Made by a program: the position numbers and the translations under genes | Assembly (NCBI GenBank): GCA_964572965.1 | Contig: CAZNHL010000044.1 | Coordinates: 1 to 38,377, forward strand | Source of the DNA: CAZNHL01 sp964572965 | GTDB lineage: Bacteria > Bacteroidota > Bacteroidia > Cytophagales > UBA9547 | Reading direction: 5' to 3' | Length of the DNA stretch: 38,377 nucleotides | In this document: positions 1-8,737 of the stretch, in pieces | How the letters are laid out: each line of letters opens with the position of its first letter | Position numbering within the stretch: position 1 is the stretch's first letter | Notes under the pieces: generated by a model | The model's input: only the letters and a program-made list of their open reading frames with translations | What the model was told of the DNA's origin: nothing | Database searches by the model: none

Positions 1-376
1 GATTGCAGAAGCCCGCGACAAGGGCGATCTATCCGAAAACGCGGAATATGATGCAGCTAAGGATGCTCAGGGATTACTTGAATTAAAGATCGCTAAACTT
101 GGTGACGTTGTAGCCAATGCCCGTGTTCTTGATGAAAGCAATATTGACTTATCTAAAGTTTCTATTCTTTCTAAAGTAAAAATCAAAAACACTGCTAATG
201 GAGCAACAGTTACTTATACTTTAGTGGCTGAAGAAGAAGCGGACCTTAAAACAGGAAAAATTTCTGTTAAGTCTCCTTTCGGACAAGGCTTGTTAGGAAA
301 GAAAGTAGGTGAATTCGCTGAGATCAAAGCTCCGGCAGGTTCAGTAAAGTTCGAAATCCTGGAAATTTTCAGATAG
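1..376 (+). CDS. greA: Transcription elongation factor GreA, 3' part
   Basis: The 5' end lies outside the window; the frame is open from base 2 to the TAG at 374-376, about 124 residues. GreA rescues backtracked RNA polymerase by stimulating transcript cleavage through the secondary channel. The visible part begins with the end of the N-terminal coiled coil (IAEARDKGDLSENAEYDAAK), where the acidic tip residues of GreA lie, and continues into the C-terminal FKBP-like domain with the family pattern SPFGQGLLGKKVGE. The stop is four bases before the HIT gene, so the two are probably co-transcribed. Identification is by conserved motifs and is secure. Confidence 0.95.
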   Translation, partial: IAEARDKGDLSENAEYDAAKDAQGLLELKIAKLGDVVANARVLDESNIDLSKVSILSKVKIKNTANGATVTYTLVAEEEADLKTGKISVKSPFGQGLLGKKVGEFAEIKAPAGSVKFEILEIFR

Positions 377-380
377 TCAT

Positions 381-776
381 ATGGCCAGCATTTTTACACG
401 CATCATTAACGGAGAAATCCCTTGCTACAAAATAGCAGAAGATGCGGATTATTTTGCTTTTTTGGATATCCGTCCTTTAACCAAAGGGCACACACTGGTT
501 ATCCCTAAAAAGGAAGTAGATTACATCTATGACCTTGACGACCAGAGCCTGGCAGGTTTACATCTTTTTGCAAAAAAGGTAGCTATTGCCATTCAAAAAA
601 GCATTCCGTGTTTGCGTATTGGTATTGCTGTAGTCGGTTTGGAAGTGCCACATGCACACATCCACCTGATTCCGCTCCACAGTATGCACGACATCAATTT
701 TGGTAACCCTAAACTGGATTTACCAAAAGAGGAAATGACAGAAATCGCTAATAAAATATCTTCAAATATTAACTAA
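381..776 (+). CDS. HIT (histidine triad) family hydrolase
   Basis: A 131-residue HIT protein of HinT/Fhit-like size. HIT proteins hydrolyse nucleotide phosphoramidates or dinucleotides in the cytosol. The N-terminal strand pattern SIFTRIINGEIPCYKI is typical, and the active-site triad HAHIHLIP has His91, His93 and His95. GHTLVIPKKE, near residue 36, is also a family hallmark. The ATG is four bases after the greA stop, a pairing that I recall as common in Bacteroidota. The exact substrate cannot be read from the sequence. Confidence 0.93.
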   Translation: MASIFTRIINGEIPCYKIAEDADYFAFLDIRPLTKGHTLVIPKKEVDYIYDLDDQSLAGLHLFAKKVAIAIQKSIPCLRIGIAVVGLEVPHAHIHLIPLHSMHDINFGNPKLDLPKEEMTEIANKISSNIN

Positions 777-780
777 CCGC

Positions 781-807
781 GTTCAGAGCCCATCCTGGCC
801 TCTGAAC
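781..807 (+). terminator. Intercistronic hairpin between HIT gene and yebC
   Basis: GTTCAGAG at 781-788 pairs perfectly with CTCTGAAC at 800-807 around an 11-nt loop. Only a weak T run (AATTTTG) follows, so it may be a partial terminator or an RNA-processing/stability hairpin rather than a strong stop. Confidence 0.5.
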
Positions 808-824
808 CGTAATTTTGAAAAACA

Positions 825-1535
825 ATGGGAAGAGCGTTTGAATTCCGAAAAGAACGTAAGTTCAAAAGATGGAACAAAATGTCCAAAATATTCAGCCGTC
901 TTGGTAAAGAAATAGCCATGGCTGTTAAGCAGTCTGGTAGCAACCCTGACGCTAACTCTCGTTTACGTACTGCAATTCAGAACGCGAAAGGAGTAAACAT
1001 GCCTAAAGACCGTATCGATGCAGCGATCAAAAGGGCTTCTTCGAAAGATGAAAAAGATTTCCAGGAATTGGTATATGAAGGATATGGCCCACATGGTGTG
1101 GCTATTATCGTAGAAACTGCAACTGATAACCCAAACCGTACTGTAGCGAACATGCGTCTGCATTTCAACAGAACTGGTGGCGCTTTAGGTAATTCGGGTT
1201 CCGTAGAATTTATGTTTGACCGTAAAGCGGTTTTCAAAATCAACCCTGAAGGTCTGGATCTTGAAGAACTGGAACTTGAATTGATTGATGCAGGTTTGGA
1301 AGACATCGTAATGGGTGAAGACAACTGTGCTTTCGTTTATGCTGCTTTTGCGGATTTTGGTACTTTACAAAAAGGCCTTGAAGAAAAAGGTATTCCGGTA
1401 ATTACAGCCGAACTGGAGCGTTTACCGGCTACTAAAGTAGAATTGGATGAAGCACAGGAAGAGGAAGTAATGGAACTGATTGAGCGTTTGAATGAAGACG
1501 ACGATGTTCAGAACGTATTCCACTCAATGGCATAA
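825..1535 (+). CDS. YebC/PmpR (TACO1) family protein
   Basis: A 236-residue protein close to the usual length of the family. It opens with MGRAFEFRKERKFKRWNKM and the conserved stretches GKEIAMAVKQ, NSRLRTAIQNAKGVNMPKDRIDAAIKRA and YEGYGPHGVAIIVE, then TDNPNRTVANMR and GNSGSVEFMF. The C-terminal half is acidic, as usual. Members were first described as DNA-binding regulators (PmpR) and are now also linked to translation of proline-rich or stalling sequences, as for mitochondrial TACO1. Which role applies here is not visible. A strong terminator at 1560-1582 closes the unit. Confidence 0.93.
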   Translation: MGRAFEFRKERKFKRWNKMSKIFSRLGKEIAMAVKQSGSNPDANSRLRTAIQNAKGVNMPKDRIDAAIKRASSKDEKDFQELVYEGYGPHGVAIIVETATDNPNRTVANMRLHFNRTGGALGNSGSVEFMFDRKAVFKINPEGLDLEELELELIDAGLEDIVMGEDNCAFVYAAFADFGTLQKGLEEKGIPVITAELERLPATKVELDEAQEEEVMELIERLNEDDDVQNVFHSMA

Positions 1536-1559
1536 GTATTTCTTTATTGATACAACCAA

Positions 1560-1590
1560 AGAGCCCTTTTACAGGGCTCTTTGTCTTTTA
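1560..1590 (+). terminator. Rho-independent terminator after yebC
   Basis: AGAGCCCT at 1560-1567 pairs with AGGGCTCT at 1573-1580 around a five-base loop, followed by TTGTCTTTT. It ends the greA-HIT-yebC run. Confidence 0.85.
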
Positions 1591-1610
1591 CGCTCTTATA
1601 TATTTCTGTA

Positions 1611-1847
1611 ATGGAAAAAACACAGATAAACAATCCCTTGCACGGCAAAACACTGGAAATGATTTTAAATGAACTGGTTGCTTTCTATGGATGGAATCAG
1701 TTGGGAAGTAAAATAGATATTCGCTGTTTCAATTTTGATCCCAGTATTAAATCCAGCTTGGCATTTCTGAGAAAAACACCCTGGGCACGCACAAAGGTTG
1801 AAGATTTGTATATTGAAATGATTACTAAAAAGATTGGAAAGATTTAA
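1611..1847 (+). CDS. VF530 family (DUF2132) small DNA-binding-like protein
   Basis: A 78-residue protein from the ATG at 1611. A TTG 30 bases upstream is in frame but lies at the foot of the preceding terminator, so it was not chosen. The body matches the VF530/DUF2132 pattern: NPLHGKTLEMILNELVAFYG, then W-x-x-L-G, IDIRCFNFDPSIKSSLAFL and RKTPWARTKVEDLY. The family has a small helical fold with proposed double-stranded DNA-binding likeness; its cellular role is unknown. The last codons overlap the left arm of a hairpin that probably terminates the transcript. Confidence 0.85.
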   Translation: MEKTQINNPLHGKTLEMILNELVAFYGWNQLGSKIDIRCFNFDPSIKSSLAFLRKTPWARTKVEDLYIEMITKKIGKI

Positions 1848-1866
1848 ACTATCCAATCTTTTCTTT
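1829..1866 (+). terminator. Terminator overlapping the VF530 stop codon
   Basis: AAAGATTGGA at 1829-1838 pairs with TCCAATCTTT at 1852-1861, followed by TCTTTG. The left arm is inside the last codons of the VF530 gene. Confidence 0.65.
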
Positions 1867-2018
1867 GATTAAGCTTGGTATTTGCTCACCACCACTACAA
1901 GCTCAGGCATCCTTAAATTCATATTTTATACAATACTACTATTGACTTATCTCTAGGAATTGAATAGCTTGAATTATTATCTCAATGCTTTTTATCTAAC
2001 CCATTTCCAACATAAATC

Positions 2019-2564
2019 ATGAAAAAAACTCTATCACTTTTAAGCGGATTATTGCTATTGGGCAGTATTGCCTTTGCTCAAACTTTCACATTAAAAAGTA
2101 ACGAAATTGGCGGACAGGCTACAAATGCACAGGTATTCAATGGTTTTGGCTGTTCCGGCGGCAATATTTCTCCACAACTAAGCTGGGAAAATCCACCTGC
2201 AGGTACTAAAAGTTTTGCAGTAACTATTTATGACAAAGATGCTCCTACAGGAAGCGGCTTCTGGCACTGGGTAGTGTTTGATATTCCTGCTACTACAAAA
2301 GAATTAAAATCAGGTGCCGGTACTTTAGAGAAAAACCTTACTCCTGCCGGAGTTATTCAAAGTATTACTGATTTTGGAAAGCCTGGTTACGGCGGTCCTT
2401 GTCCGCCTCCGGGACACGGTGCGCACCAATATCTGATCACTGTTTATGCGCTTAAAACCGACAAATTGGGTCTGGATAAAAACGCGTCACCTGCATTGGT
2501 TGGCTTCTACCTTAATTCTAATATTATTGAAAAAGCATCTATTGTGATGTATTATCAGCGATAA
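2019..2564 (+). CDS. Secreted YbhB/YbcL-type PEBP (Raf kinase inhibitor-like) protein
   Basis: 181 residues with a signal peptide (MKKTLSLLSGLLLLGSIAFA, cleavage near QTF). The mature part is a phosphatidylethanolamine-binding-protein fold of bacterial YbhB/YbcL type: GCSGGNISPQLSWENPPAGT, SFAVTIYDKDAPTGSGFWHW, VVFDIP and the C-terminal PPPGHGAHQYLITVYAL. The DxDAP and GxHxY elements form the conserved anion/ligand pocket. The natural ligand of bacterial members is unsettled. The signal peptide puts it in the periplasm. It stands alone, with terminator-like hairpins on both sides. Confidence 0.9.
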   Translation: MKKTLSLLSGLLLLGSIAFAQTFTLKSNEIGGQATNAQVFNGFGCSGGNISPQLSWENPPAGTKSFAVTIYDKDAPTGSGFWHWVVFDIPATTKELKSGAGTLEKNLTPAGVIQSITDFGKPGYGGPCPPPGHGAHQYLITVYALKTDKLGLDKNASPALVGFYLNSNIIEKASIVMYYQR

Positions 2565-2942
2565 TCTCTTAAATGTCTTTAACCCTGATAGTATTAAATA
2601 AGCACTTCTAAAAAAAAGAAACTCAGGCGCCGACAAGACACACATAAAGGTTTATTATTTTAATAGCATTGCCGCAGGACGAGCTATATATAAAATTAAA
2701 TTGATTGTCCCATTTAAATATTAAAACTTTACCTCATAGGTACATAGAATAAGAAGATGGAATTGATTCTATGTAAAAAATCATTTTCTATGACCTTCTT
2801 TTAGTTTTAAACTGGAGTGAAATAGACCTATGTCTCTATCTGGTAAAATAGACAAGAAAACATAGTTATTTTCTACGAAAATCAATGTTGGAAAAGTATC
2901 CATCTGAATTGTCTTAATATTTAACTAAGACAATCTCAAATT
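2565..2942. other. Intergenic stretch with two inverted repeats
   Basis: No credible gene was seen in this 378-base stretch. It holds two perfect 9-bp hairpins: ACATAGAAT (2742-2750) with ATTCTATGT (2766-2774), and ATTGTCTTA (2908-2916) with TAAGACAAT (2926-2934). A short match to the start of the dispersed repeat described elsewhere (TTCTATGACCTTCTT, near 2788) could be a decayed copy or chance. Confidence 0.5.
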
Positions 2943-2972
2943 AAAAAAGGTGACTTTCCAGTCACCTTTTTT
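2943..2972. terminator. Bidirectional terminator
   Basis: AAAAAAGGTGACT and AGTCACCTTTTTT pair around TTCC. A-tract and T-tract on the two sides make it work in both directions. It ends the minus-strand DUF6150 gene and may also stop readthrough from the left. Confidence 0.85.
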
Positions 2973-3318
2973 ACTGCATTAAAGGCTTTTTAGCTCTATT
3001 TTGCCATCCCGCCTGAGAACAATTTTTCACAAAGTAAACCCTAAGATCTGCCTGAAAAGCATTATCGATAAAACAAATCTTCTTAGCCATCGCATTCTCT
3101 GAGTGCACAAAAAACCATCTTCCTTCATTTTTTTCGGCCTGCGAAACATCGTCCACTTCACAGACTAACAAATCTGCCTGCGAGGCAAATTCTACCACAA
3201 AAACTTTAATTTCTGCTTCATAAGTTGATTTAGTTGAGAAGACTTTCTGCGCTTTAACTGAATGGAATAAGGAGAAAATCAACAACAGGAATAATACGAT
3301 TAGTTTTACTTTCATCAA
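2971..3318 (-). CDS. Secreted DUF6150 family protein
   Basis: 115 residues with a signal peptide (MMKVKLIVLFLLLIFSLFHSVKA, then QKVFS). The mature part consists of short degenerate repeats built on a strand plus a SQAD-type turn: STYEAEIKVFVVEFASQADL, then LVCEVDDVSQAEKNEGRWFF, AMAKKICFIDNAFQADLRVY and FVKNCSQAGWQNRAKKPLMQ. This pattern is what I know as DUF6150. I recall that family being predicted to form a complex seven-crossing knot; that is memory, not seen here. Function is unknown. Its promoter region is shared with divergent pdxA. Confidence 0.75.
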   Translation of the reverse strand: MMKVKLIVLFLLLIFSLFHSVKAQKVFSTKSTYEAEIKVFVVEFASQADLLVCEVDDVSQAEKNEGRWFFVHSENAMAKKICFIDNAFQADLRVYFVKNCSQAGWQNRAKKPLMQ

Positions 3319-3350
3319 TAATTAGCATTTTTAATTACACAGGAATCCTG

Positions 3351-3358
3351 TATTTTTG
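3351..3358 (+). promoter_or_regulatory. Bacteroidota -7 box for pdxA
   Basis: TATTTTTG matches TAnnTTTG and sits 38 bases before the pdxA ATG. A TTTT at the expected -33 position (about 3328-3331) is a weak partner. Confidence 0.55.
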
Positions 3359-3396
3359 ACAAATATAGTGCATGATTTTAATTTGATCTTTCAATA

Positions 3397-4404
3397 ATGG
3401 ATAATACCCATAGGCCAGTCATAGGTATCAGCCTCGGTGATTTCAACGGTATAGCCCCGGAAGTAATCATCAAAACATTTAACGACCATAACATTCTTAA
3501 ATTTTGCACGCCTATCATTTATGGCTCTACAAAAATATTTAACCGTTATAAAAAGCTATTAGGTTTCGAAGATCAGAGTTATTTCCATATCAAAACTGCT
3601 GACCAGTTCAATGCCAAGCGTGTTAACCTGATCCACTGCTGGGAAGATGATTTTGAAATAGAACCGGGAAAAGTAACTGAAACAGCGGGTAAATGTGCAT
3701 GGTTAAGCCTGAAGGCTGCTACCGAAGACTTAAAAAAGGGCTGGATTGATGCTATTGTTACAGCGCCAATCAATAAACATAATATACAAAACGACGAATT
3801 CAAATATCCGGGCCATACTGAGTTTTTTGCCGAAAATTTCTCAAAAGGCCCTAACCTGATGTTTCTTTGCGGCGAGACGCTCAAAGTTGGTGTAGTAACA
3901 GGGCATATTCCTTTGAAAGATGTAGCATCTGCTATCAGTAAAGAAAACATTATAACAAAACTACAGGTAATGACTGACAGTCTGAAAAAAGACTTCGGTA
4001 TTCTAAAACCCAAAATTGCAGTGCTCGGTTTAAACCCGCATGCAGGCGAAGATGGCCTTTTAGGTGATGAAGAAAAAAACATCATTCGTCCCGCTATTGA
4101 AGAATTTAAGTCTAAAGGCAATTTAACTTTTGGTCCATATCCTGCTGATGGCTTCTTTGGCCAGTTGCTTCATTCTAAATTCGACGCAGTTCTTGCCATG
4201 TACCATGACCAAGGATTGATTCCTTTCAAAACACTTGCTTTTGAAAATGGGGTTAATTTTACTGCCGGACTTTCAGTTGTAAGGACCAGTCCTGACCATG
4301 GAACTGCTTATGATATTGCAGGAAAGGGAATTGCTGACGAAAGTTCATTCAGACATGCAGTTTTGCTTGCCTGTGACATCCTAAAAAACAGAACCAATAA
4401 ATAA
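3397..4404 (+). CDS. pdxA: 4-hydroxythreonine-4-phosphate dehydrogenase PdxA
   Basis: 335 residues, usual length. PdxA oxidises 4-phosphohydroxy-L-threonine with NAD in the DXP-dependent pyridoxal 5'-phosphate pathway; the product is condensed by PdxJ. Visible signatures are GISLGDFNGIAPEVIIK near the N-terminus, VTAPINKHNI, then the three metal-site histidine motifs YPGHTEFFAE, LNPHAGEDG and MYHDQGLIPFK, and the closing TSPDHGTAYDIAGKG. It is a single gene preceded by its own -7 box and divergent from the DUF6150 gene. No pdxJ is visible in the window. Confidence 0.96.
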   Translation: MDNTHRPVIGISLGDFNGIAPEVIIKTFNDHNILKFCTPIIYGSTKIFNRYKKLLGFEDQSYFHIKTADQFNAKRVNLIHCWEDDFEIEPGKVTETAGKCAWLSLKAATEDLKKGWIDAIVTAPINKHNIQNDEFKYPGHTEFFAENFSKGPNLMFLCGETLKVGVVTGHIPLKDVASAISKENIITKLQVMTDSLKKDFGILKPKIAVLGLNPHAGEDGLLGDEEKNIIRPAIEEFKSKGNLTFGPYPADGFFGQLLHSKFDAVLAMYHDQGLIPFKTLAFENGVNFTAGLSVVRTSPDHGTAYDIAGKGIADESSFRHAVLLACDILKNRTNK

Positions 4405-4545
4405 TTTTTCAAAGATGCACGGCCTTTTTAACCTAAATCACCATGCAACTCTCTTTGTTTTGTTAACTATTTTATTGAATAATTCAAAATTATCTGCAAA
4501 ATTGCAGCACTTGCTCAATCAACCATAAAAACCTAAGGGAAGTTT

Positions 4546-6600
4546 ATGAATAAAATATCTTTACATGTATTAGCGCTAACGCTGATGCTTTCCGCTTGTT
4601 CAAAGAAAAAAGCGAAAGAAGTAGTAGCTGATCAGCCGGCAGACACTACCATTACTCAAACTATTGAACTTCCGGACACTTTAACTTTGTCAGAAACCAG
4701 TAAACTGAGTGCCGATGATTTAAAAAAATACGGCATAAAAAACATCAAAGCTGACGAAGTGAAAGGTTTAGAGGTTTTTGCTTTAAAGGGTAATATAAAA
4801 CTTCTTGATACGCTTCAAAAATCTAAAGTATCCATACTTCTTTTTGACGAAAAAGGGAAATTCGTTTCCAAGACACCAATTGGCAAAAATGGTTCTGTTT
4901 TACTACAGAACATTAAACCCAACAATTATGTAGTTGTACTTTCTCGTCCAAAATACAGATCACAAAACGATCTGAGTATCTTAAAAAATGAAAAACAAGC
5001 ACTCATCAGAACTAAGCTTGAGCATGAAGATGCTTATGCAATAGGTAACTACATCACTGATGCTGACACTAAAAACCGTCTTTTTGCTATCGTAGAAAAG
5101 GATTCTTTGATTGCTAAAAAAGCAGCAAACATAACAGGAGTATCTAAGGCAAATACTGTTTTTATACTTGTTTCGAAGAACGGAAAGGTTTTAGCGATAT
5201 CAAACGCCAACAAAAAAGGCACTTTCCAGTTCAACAGCCTTGTTCCGGAAGAGCACAGTGTAATTACTCACCCTAGCTCTCCATTAAGCAAAGGAAGCGT
5301 TAAATATATTCCCAATACAGGTCATGAAGGATTAGTTTTACTGACAATTGGCCAAAAACTGTCTGCGAAGGAACTTGCATATAACACTGTTGCAGAAATT
5401 ACACATGACAAGCTTCTTGATGGTGAAATTTACGGTACACTACTGGAAAAACGCACAAGAAATTTTGCAAAAAACGAAACTGTATGGCTGGCTGATCAGC
5501 ATGGCACAATCATCAAAAAAGAACAAAGCCGTGGCGATGGCAATATTGATTTCAAAAACTTGTCAGAACAGACATATTATATTCTTGCCTCTAAAGGCCA
5601 GGAAGACTTCAAATTTGAATTAGCGGCCAAACACACTACAGGTAATTCAACGGCTCAGGGCTTATATGACAGAGCTGTAAAAAAAGTAGCTCAGAATGAT
5701 TTTCAAGGAGCTACAAAGCTCATAGACAAAGCGCTGGAGTTAAACCCAAACTTCTATGAAGCTTATATGCTCAAGGGTCAGATTGAAGAGAATGCGTCAA
5801 GATACACTGAAGCTCTTTACAACTACGGAAAAGCATTGGAAGTAAAACCCGGTGATATTACAGCTATGTACAAGCAAGCTGTTGTAAAAAATGAATTGCA
5901 GCAATATGCCAGCGCATTGAGTGATTTAGATAAAGTCATCAATCTAGACCCTAAATTTTCACAGGCTTATTTCCATCGTGGTGTTTCTAAAAACAATCTG
6001 GACATGCACCCACAAGCCATTCGCGACTATCAGAAAATGGTTGAGCTTGACTCTAAAGCTATAGATGGTTATTTCAATATGGGAAGCTCGTATTTTGAAA
6101 TAAAACAATATGACGAAGCCGTTGAAGAATACGAGAAAGCGCTAAAATTAGATTCTCTGGACTCTGAAACTTATCTTCATAAAGGCCTTAGTTATCAGCT
6201 ACAGGGTAAAAACACTTTGGCAATTACAGATTACAACAAAGCGATAGAATTAAACAACAACCTTGAAGCATATCTTCATAAAGCGGAAATTTTAGAAAAC
6301 GAACATGCTTACGAAGGTTTAGAATCATTGTACAGTAGTGCTATACAAGCTCACCCTACTAAATCAGAGCCGTTCTATCACAGAGCTATTTTCTTTACAA
6401 ACAGAAAGAAATTTGACGAAGCAATTCTTGATTTCAGTCAGGCGATCAATTTAAATAACCAAATTGGTTATTATTATGCAGACAGGGCAAAGGTTTATTT
6501 GAAGAAAAAAATGAAGAATGAATCTTGCCTGGATATAAGCAAAGCAAAAGAGCTAGGCCATCCGGTTGAAGGGAAACTTATCAAAAAAGCTTGCGATTAA
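4546..6600 (+). CDS. TPR lipoprotein with three N-terminal beta repeats
   Basis: 684 residues. The signal ends in a lipobox LSAC with Cys18 as the lipidation site, so it is an envelope lipoprotein. Residues about 90-360 contain three spaced repeats of the type ILLFDEKGKFVSK, VFILVSKNGKVLAIS and VWLADQHGTIIKKE, each followed by an N-G/F-x-F-x-x-L turn, resembling carboxypeptidase-regulatory beta sandwiches. From about residue 375 there are about eight or nine TPRs, such as ALEVKPGDITAMYKQAVVK. The end carries NESCLDISKAKELG, a common finish for Bacteroidota TPR proteins. The next gene is a shorter paralogue. No enzyme domain is seen; a scaffolding role is an inference. Confidence 0.8.
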   Translation: MNKISLHVLALTLMLSACSKKKAKEVVADQPADTTITQTIELPDTLTLSETSKLSADDLKKYGIKNIKADEVKGLEVFALKGNIKLLDTLQKSKVSILLFDEKGKFVSKTPIGKNGSVLLQNIKPNNYVVVLSRPKYRSQNDLSILKNEKQALIRTKLEHEDAYAIGNYITDADTKNRLFAIVEKDSLIAKKAANITGVSKANTVFILVSKNGKVLAISNANKKGTFQFNSLVPEEHSVITHPSSPLSKGSVKYIPNTGHEGLVLLTIGQKLSAKELAYNTVAEITHDKLLDGEIYGTLLEKRTRNFAKNETVWLADQHGTIIKKEQSRGDGNIDFKNLSEQTYYILASKGQEDFKFELAAKHTTGNSTAQGLYDRAVKKVAQNDFQGATKLIDKALELNPNFYEAYMLKGQIEENASRYTEALYNYGKALEVKPGDITAMYKQAVVKNELQQYASALSDLDKVINLDPKFSQAYFHRGVSKNNLDMHPQAIRDYQKMVELDSKAIDGYFNMGSSYFEIKQYDEAVEEYEKALKLDSLDSETYLHKGLSYQLQGKNTLAITDYNKAIELNNNLEAYLHKAEILENEHAYEGLESLYSSAIQAHPTKSEPFYHRAIFFTNRKKFDEAILDFSQAINLNNQIGYYYADRAKVYLKKKMKNESCLDISKAKELGHPVEGKLIKKACD

Positions 6601-6617
6601 AATCGGGCATTGAAAAC

Positions 6618-6654
6618 AAAAAAGCTTCGTGGAAATTCTACGAAGCTTTTTTTT
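6618..6654 (+). terminator. Strong terminator after first TPR lipoprotein
   Basis: AAAAAGCTTCGT pairs with ACGAAGCTTTTT around GGAAATTCT, followed by further T residues. It separates the two TPR lipoprotein genes into different transcripts. Confidence 0.88.
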
Positions 6655-6978
6655 ATGAATATTTTTCTCTCTTTCGGGTAATCTTACATACAAATTATAA
6701 CCGACACCTTTCTGATTAATAGAATTTATAATACCAGCTATTATTAGCCATAATCTGGCTAATGTCCTCTAAAACCAATACATCTCTCAGAAGTGCTCCC
6801 CCAATAACATGTGCTTTATTTAAATAACATTCGTGCTTTTAATTTTTTATTAAACGAAATCCCAAAAACATACATTAAATACGCCCTCTCACTACTACGC
6901 GCTGAATAATTTTGTGTTATTCAAAGAATCCTCTTTACTGTAAACCGTATAAAACAAGTATACAAAAACTTCTTTCAT
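6655..6978. other. Intergenic stretch before second TPR lipoprotein
   Basis: No gene seen. It holds an 8-bp hairpin, ATTAGCCA (6743-6750) with TGGCTAAT (6756-6763), and a TAATTTTG -7 box candidate at 6907-6914, 64 bases before the ATG at 6979. That box probably belongs to the second TPR lipoprotein. Confidence 0.5.
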
Positions 6979-8529
6979 ATGAAACATTTCAGTCATGTCT
7001 TACCAATAAGCATATTGTTTGTTTTAGCCTCCTGCTCCATGGATTCTAATCCTAAAAAAGAAGACCCTAATCAAACAACAGCCAGCGAACTGCATTCAAC
7101 GACTCCAGACAAAACTGATCAAAATCCAAAATCCAGCAACACAACAGAAGCTCCCCCAAAACAAAAATTTATAACAAAACAAAGACTTAATACCACAAAA
7201 CAGCGTACACCGACACCTTTAGCCCCTCAAAATCATAATGTGAGCCAAATTCAGGAAGAATACCCCATCTGTTTCGCGAAAGGTCAGCAATTAGGAATTT
7301 CAGAACGAAATCAGAATGTATTTGCCACCGTGAAAGCCGATGATCTGATTGACGGAAATCTCTATGGAACCATGATCAATGCAGAAACAAACCAGGAAGC
7401 TTCTAATGAGGAAGTATGGCTTATCAACAATTCAGGAATATTAATAGAACAAGATAAAACTACAAAAAACGGCAACTTTGTCTTTACAGGGCTCACAAAC
7501 CAGTCTTACCAACTGATGGCTTATGACGGTCATAAACAATTTAAATACAAACCGAACCCTAAACCTTTTGGCGACAATACAGCACAGGTTTTATATGACA
7601 AAGCTCTTCTTAAGTATGATAAAAGTGAAAATACTTCTTCAGAAGCTTTAGTTGACAAATCGCTGGCAATTAACAGCCAAAGCTATGACGCGAACATGTT
7701 AAAAGGAAAACTGCTTGAAGCCAAAGGTGATAATGACGGTGCACTGAAATATTATGCCATAGCTTCTAACCTGAACAATGGGGGTGCAAGCGCTTTTTAC
7801 AAACAAGGAATGATTAAAAGCCAGCAGGAAAAATACCCTCAGGCGCTGGCAGACTTTACAAAAGCCATTCAGTCAAACCCTAATGATGCTGATGCTTATT
7901 TTCAGCGCGGACTTGTCTATAATAACATGAATCAAAATACACAGGCATTACGTGATTATGAGCAATTTCTTAAAATGAAGCCAAACTATGCTCCTGCCTT
8001 ATTTAACCTTGGCAGTACTTATGCTAACCTTGGCGACTTCGAAAACGCGGCAAGTGCATTTAGCAGAACTTTGGAAATAACACCAAACGATCCTGATTGT
8101 TACTTATACAGGGGTATGTGTGAACAACAACTAAGTAAAAACAATTTGGCACTTGCTGATTTTGACAAGGCAATAGAGTTGAACAAAAGCCTTGATCCTT
8201 ATTTAAGAAAAGCGGAGGTCCTGGAAGATGAACGTGAGTTTAGCAAGGCAGAACAAAACTATGAAGAAGCAATTCGACACTACCCGAAAGAAGCAATACT
8301 TTATTGCCATAGAGGGATATTCTTTGGTAACAGAAAAAAATATGACCAGGCCATTGAGGATTTCAACAAAGCTATTTCACTCGACAATAAAAACGGAGAG
8401 TATTATGCTGACAGAGCGCAGATTTATATGAAAATGAAAAAGAAAACTGAATCCTGCTCAGATATAGCCATGGCAAAACAATTGAGGTTTAAAGTGGATA
8501 AAAAATTAGAAGAAAAAGCGTGTAAATAA
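6979..8529 (+). CDS. TPR lipoprotein, shorter paralogue
   Basis: 516 residues with lipobox LASC and Cys19. Residues about 25-90 are a low-complexity Thr/Pro/Gln/Asn linker. One beta repeat follows (EVWLINNSGILIEQDKTTKN, then F-V-F-T-G-L), equivalent to the third repeat of the upstream gene, and then about eight TPRs. The last two TPRs and the tail (AILYCHRGIFFGNRKKYDQA; TESCSDIAMAKQL) align closely with the upstream lipoprotein (FYHRAIFFTNRKKFDEA; NESCLDISKAKEL). It therefore looks like a tandem duplicate that lost, or never had, the first two beta repeats. Function is not recognisable. Confidence 0.8.
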   Translation: MKHFSHVLPISILFVLASCSMDSNPKKEDPNQTTASELHSTTPDKTDQNPKSSNTTEAPPKQKFITKQRLNTTKQRTPTPLAPQNHNVSQIQEEYPICFAKGQQLGISERNQNVFATVKADDLIDGNLYGTMINAETNQEASNEEVWLINNSGILIEQDKTTKNGNFVFTGLTNQSYQLMAYDGHKQFKYKPNPKPFGDNTAQVLYDKALLKYDKSENTSSEALVDKSLAINSQSYDANMLKGKLLEAKGDNDGALKYYAIASNLNNGGASAFYKQGMIKSQQEKYPQALADFTKAIQSNPNDADAYFQRGLVYNNMNQNTQALRDYEQFLKMKPNYAPALFNLGSTYANLGDFENAASAFSRTLEITPNDPDCYLYRGMCEQQLSKNNLALADFDKAIELNKSLDPYLRKAEVLEDEREFSKAEQNYEEAIRHYPKEAILYCHRGIFFGNRKKYDQAIEDFNKAISLDNKNGEYYADRAQIYMKMKKKTESCSDIAMAKQLRFKVDKKLEEKACK

Positions 8530-8546
8530 AACTGCTAATAGCGATC

Positions 8547-8700
8547 TGCTTCTATGAACCTTCTTATGTTTTTCCGCAGATAAGTTTAAAACTCCGGTTC
8601 TGAAAATTTAACAATCAACAAAATTTATGCTATCAATGAGATTAGCAGGCAAAATTCAGAATTCCTGGTTAGACGAATCAGGCAAGGTACGATGAAACAG
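8547..8700 (+). repeat. Dispersed intergenic repeat, copy A
   Basis: One of three related non-coding blocks in the window (also about 19871 and 28861). It starts CTTCTATGAACCTTCTTATG, contains a CCGCAGATAA core, ACTCCGGTTCTGAAAA, AACAATCAACAA and TTAGCAGGCAAAATTCAGAA, and ends GAATCAGGCAAGGTACGATG followed by AAACAG. It lies between the second TPR lipoprotein and the DUF58 gene, upstream of a terminator. Confidence 0.7.
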
Positions 8701-8737
8701 ATATTCACTAAACGGCTTATTTAAACTGCTGTATTCT

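Noticed and set aside
1581..1610. TTG start for the VF530 gene
   Set aside because: It begins in the T-rich tail of the yebC terminator; the ATG at 1611 fits the family.
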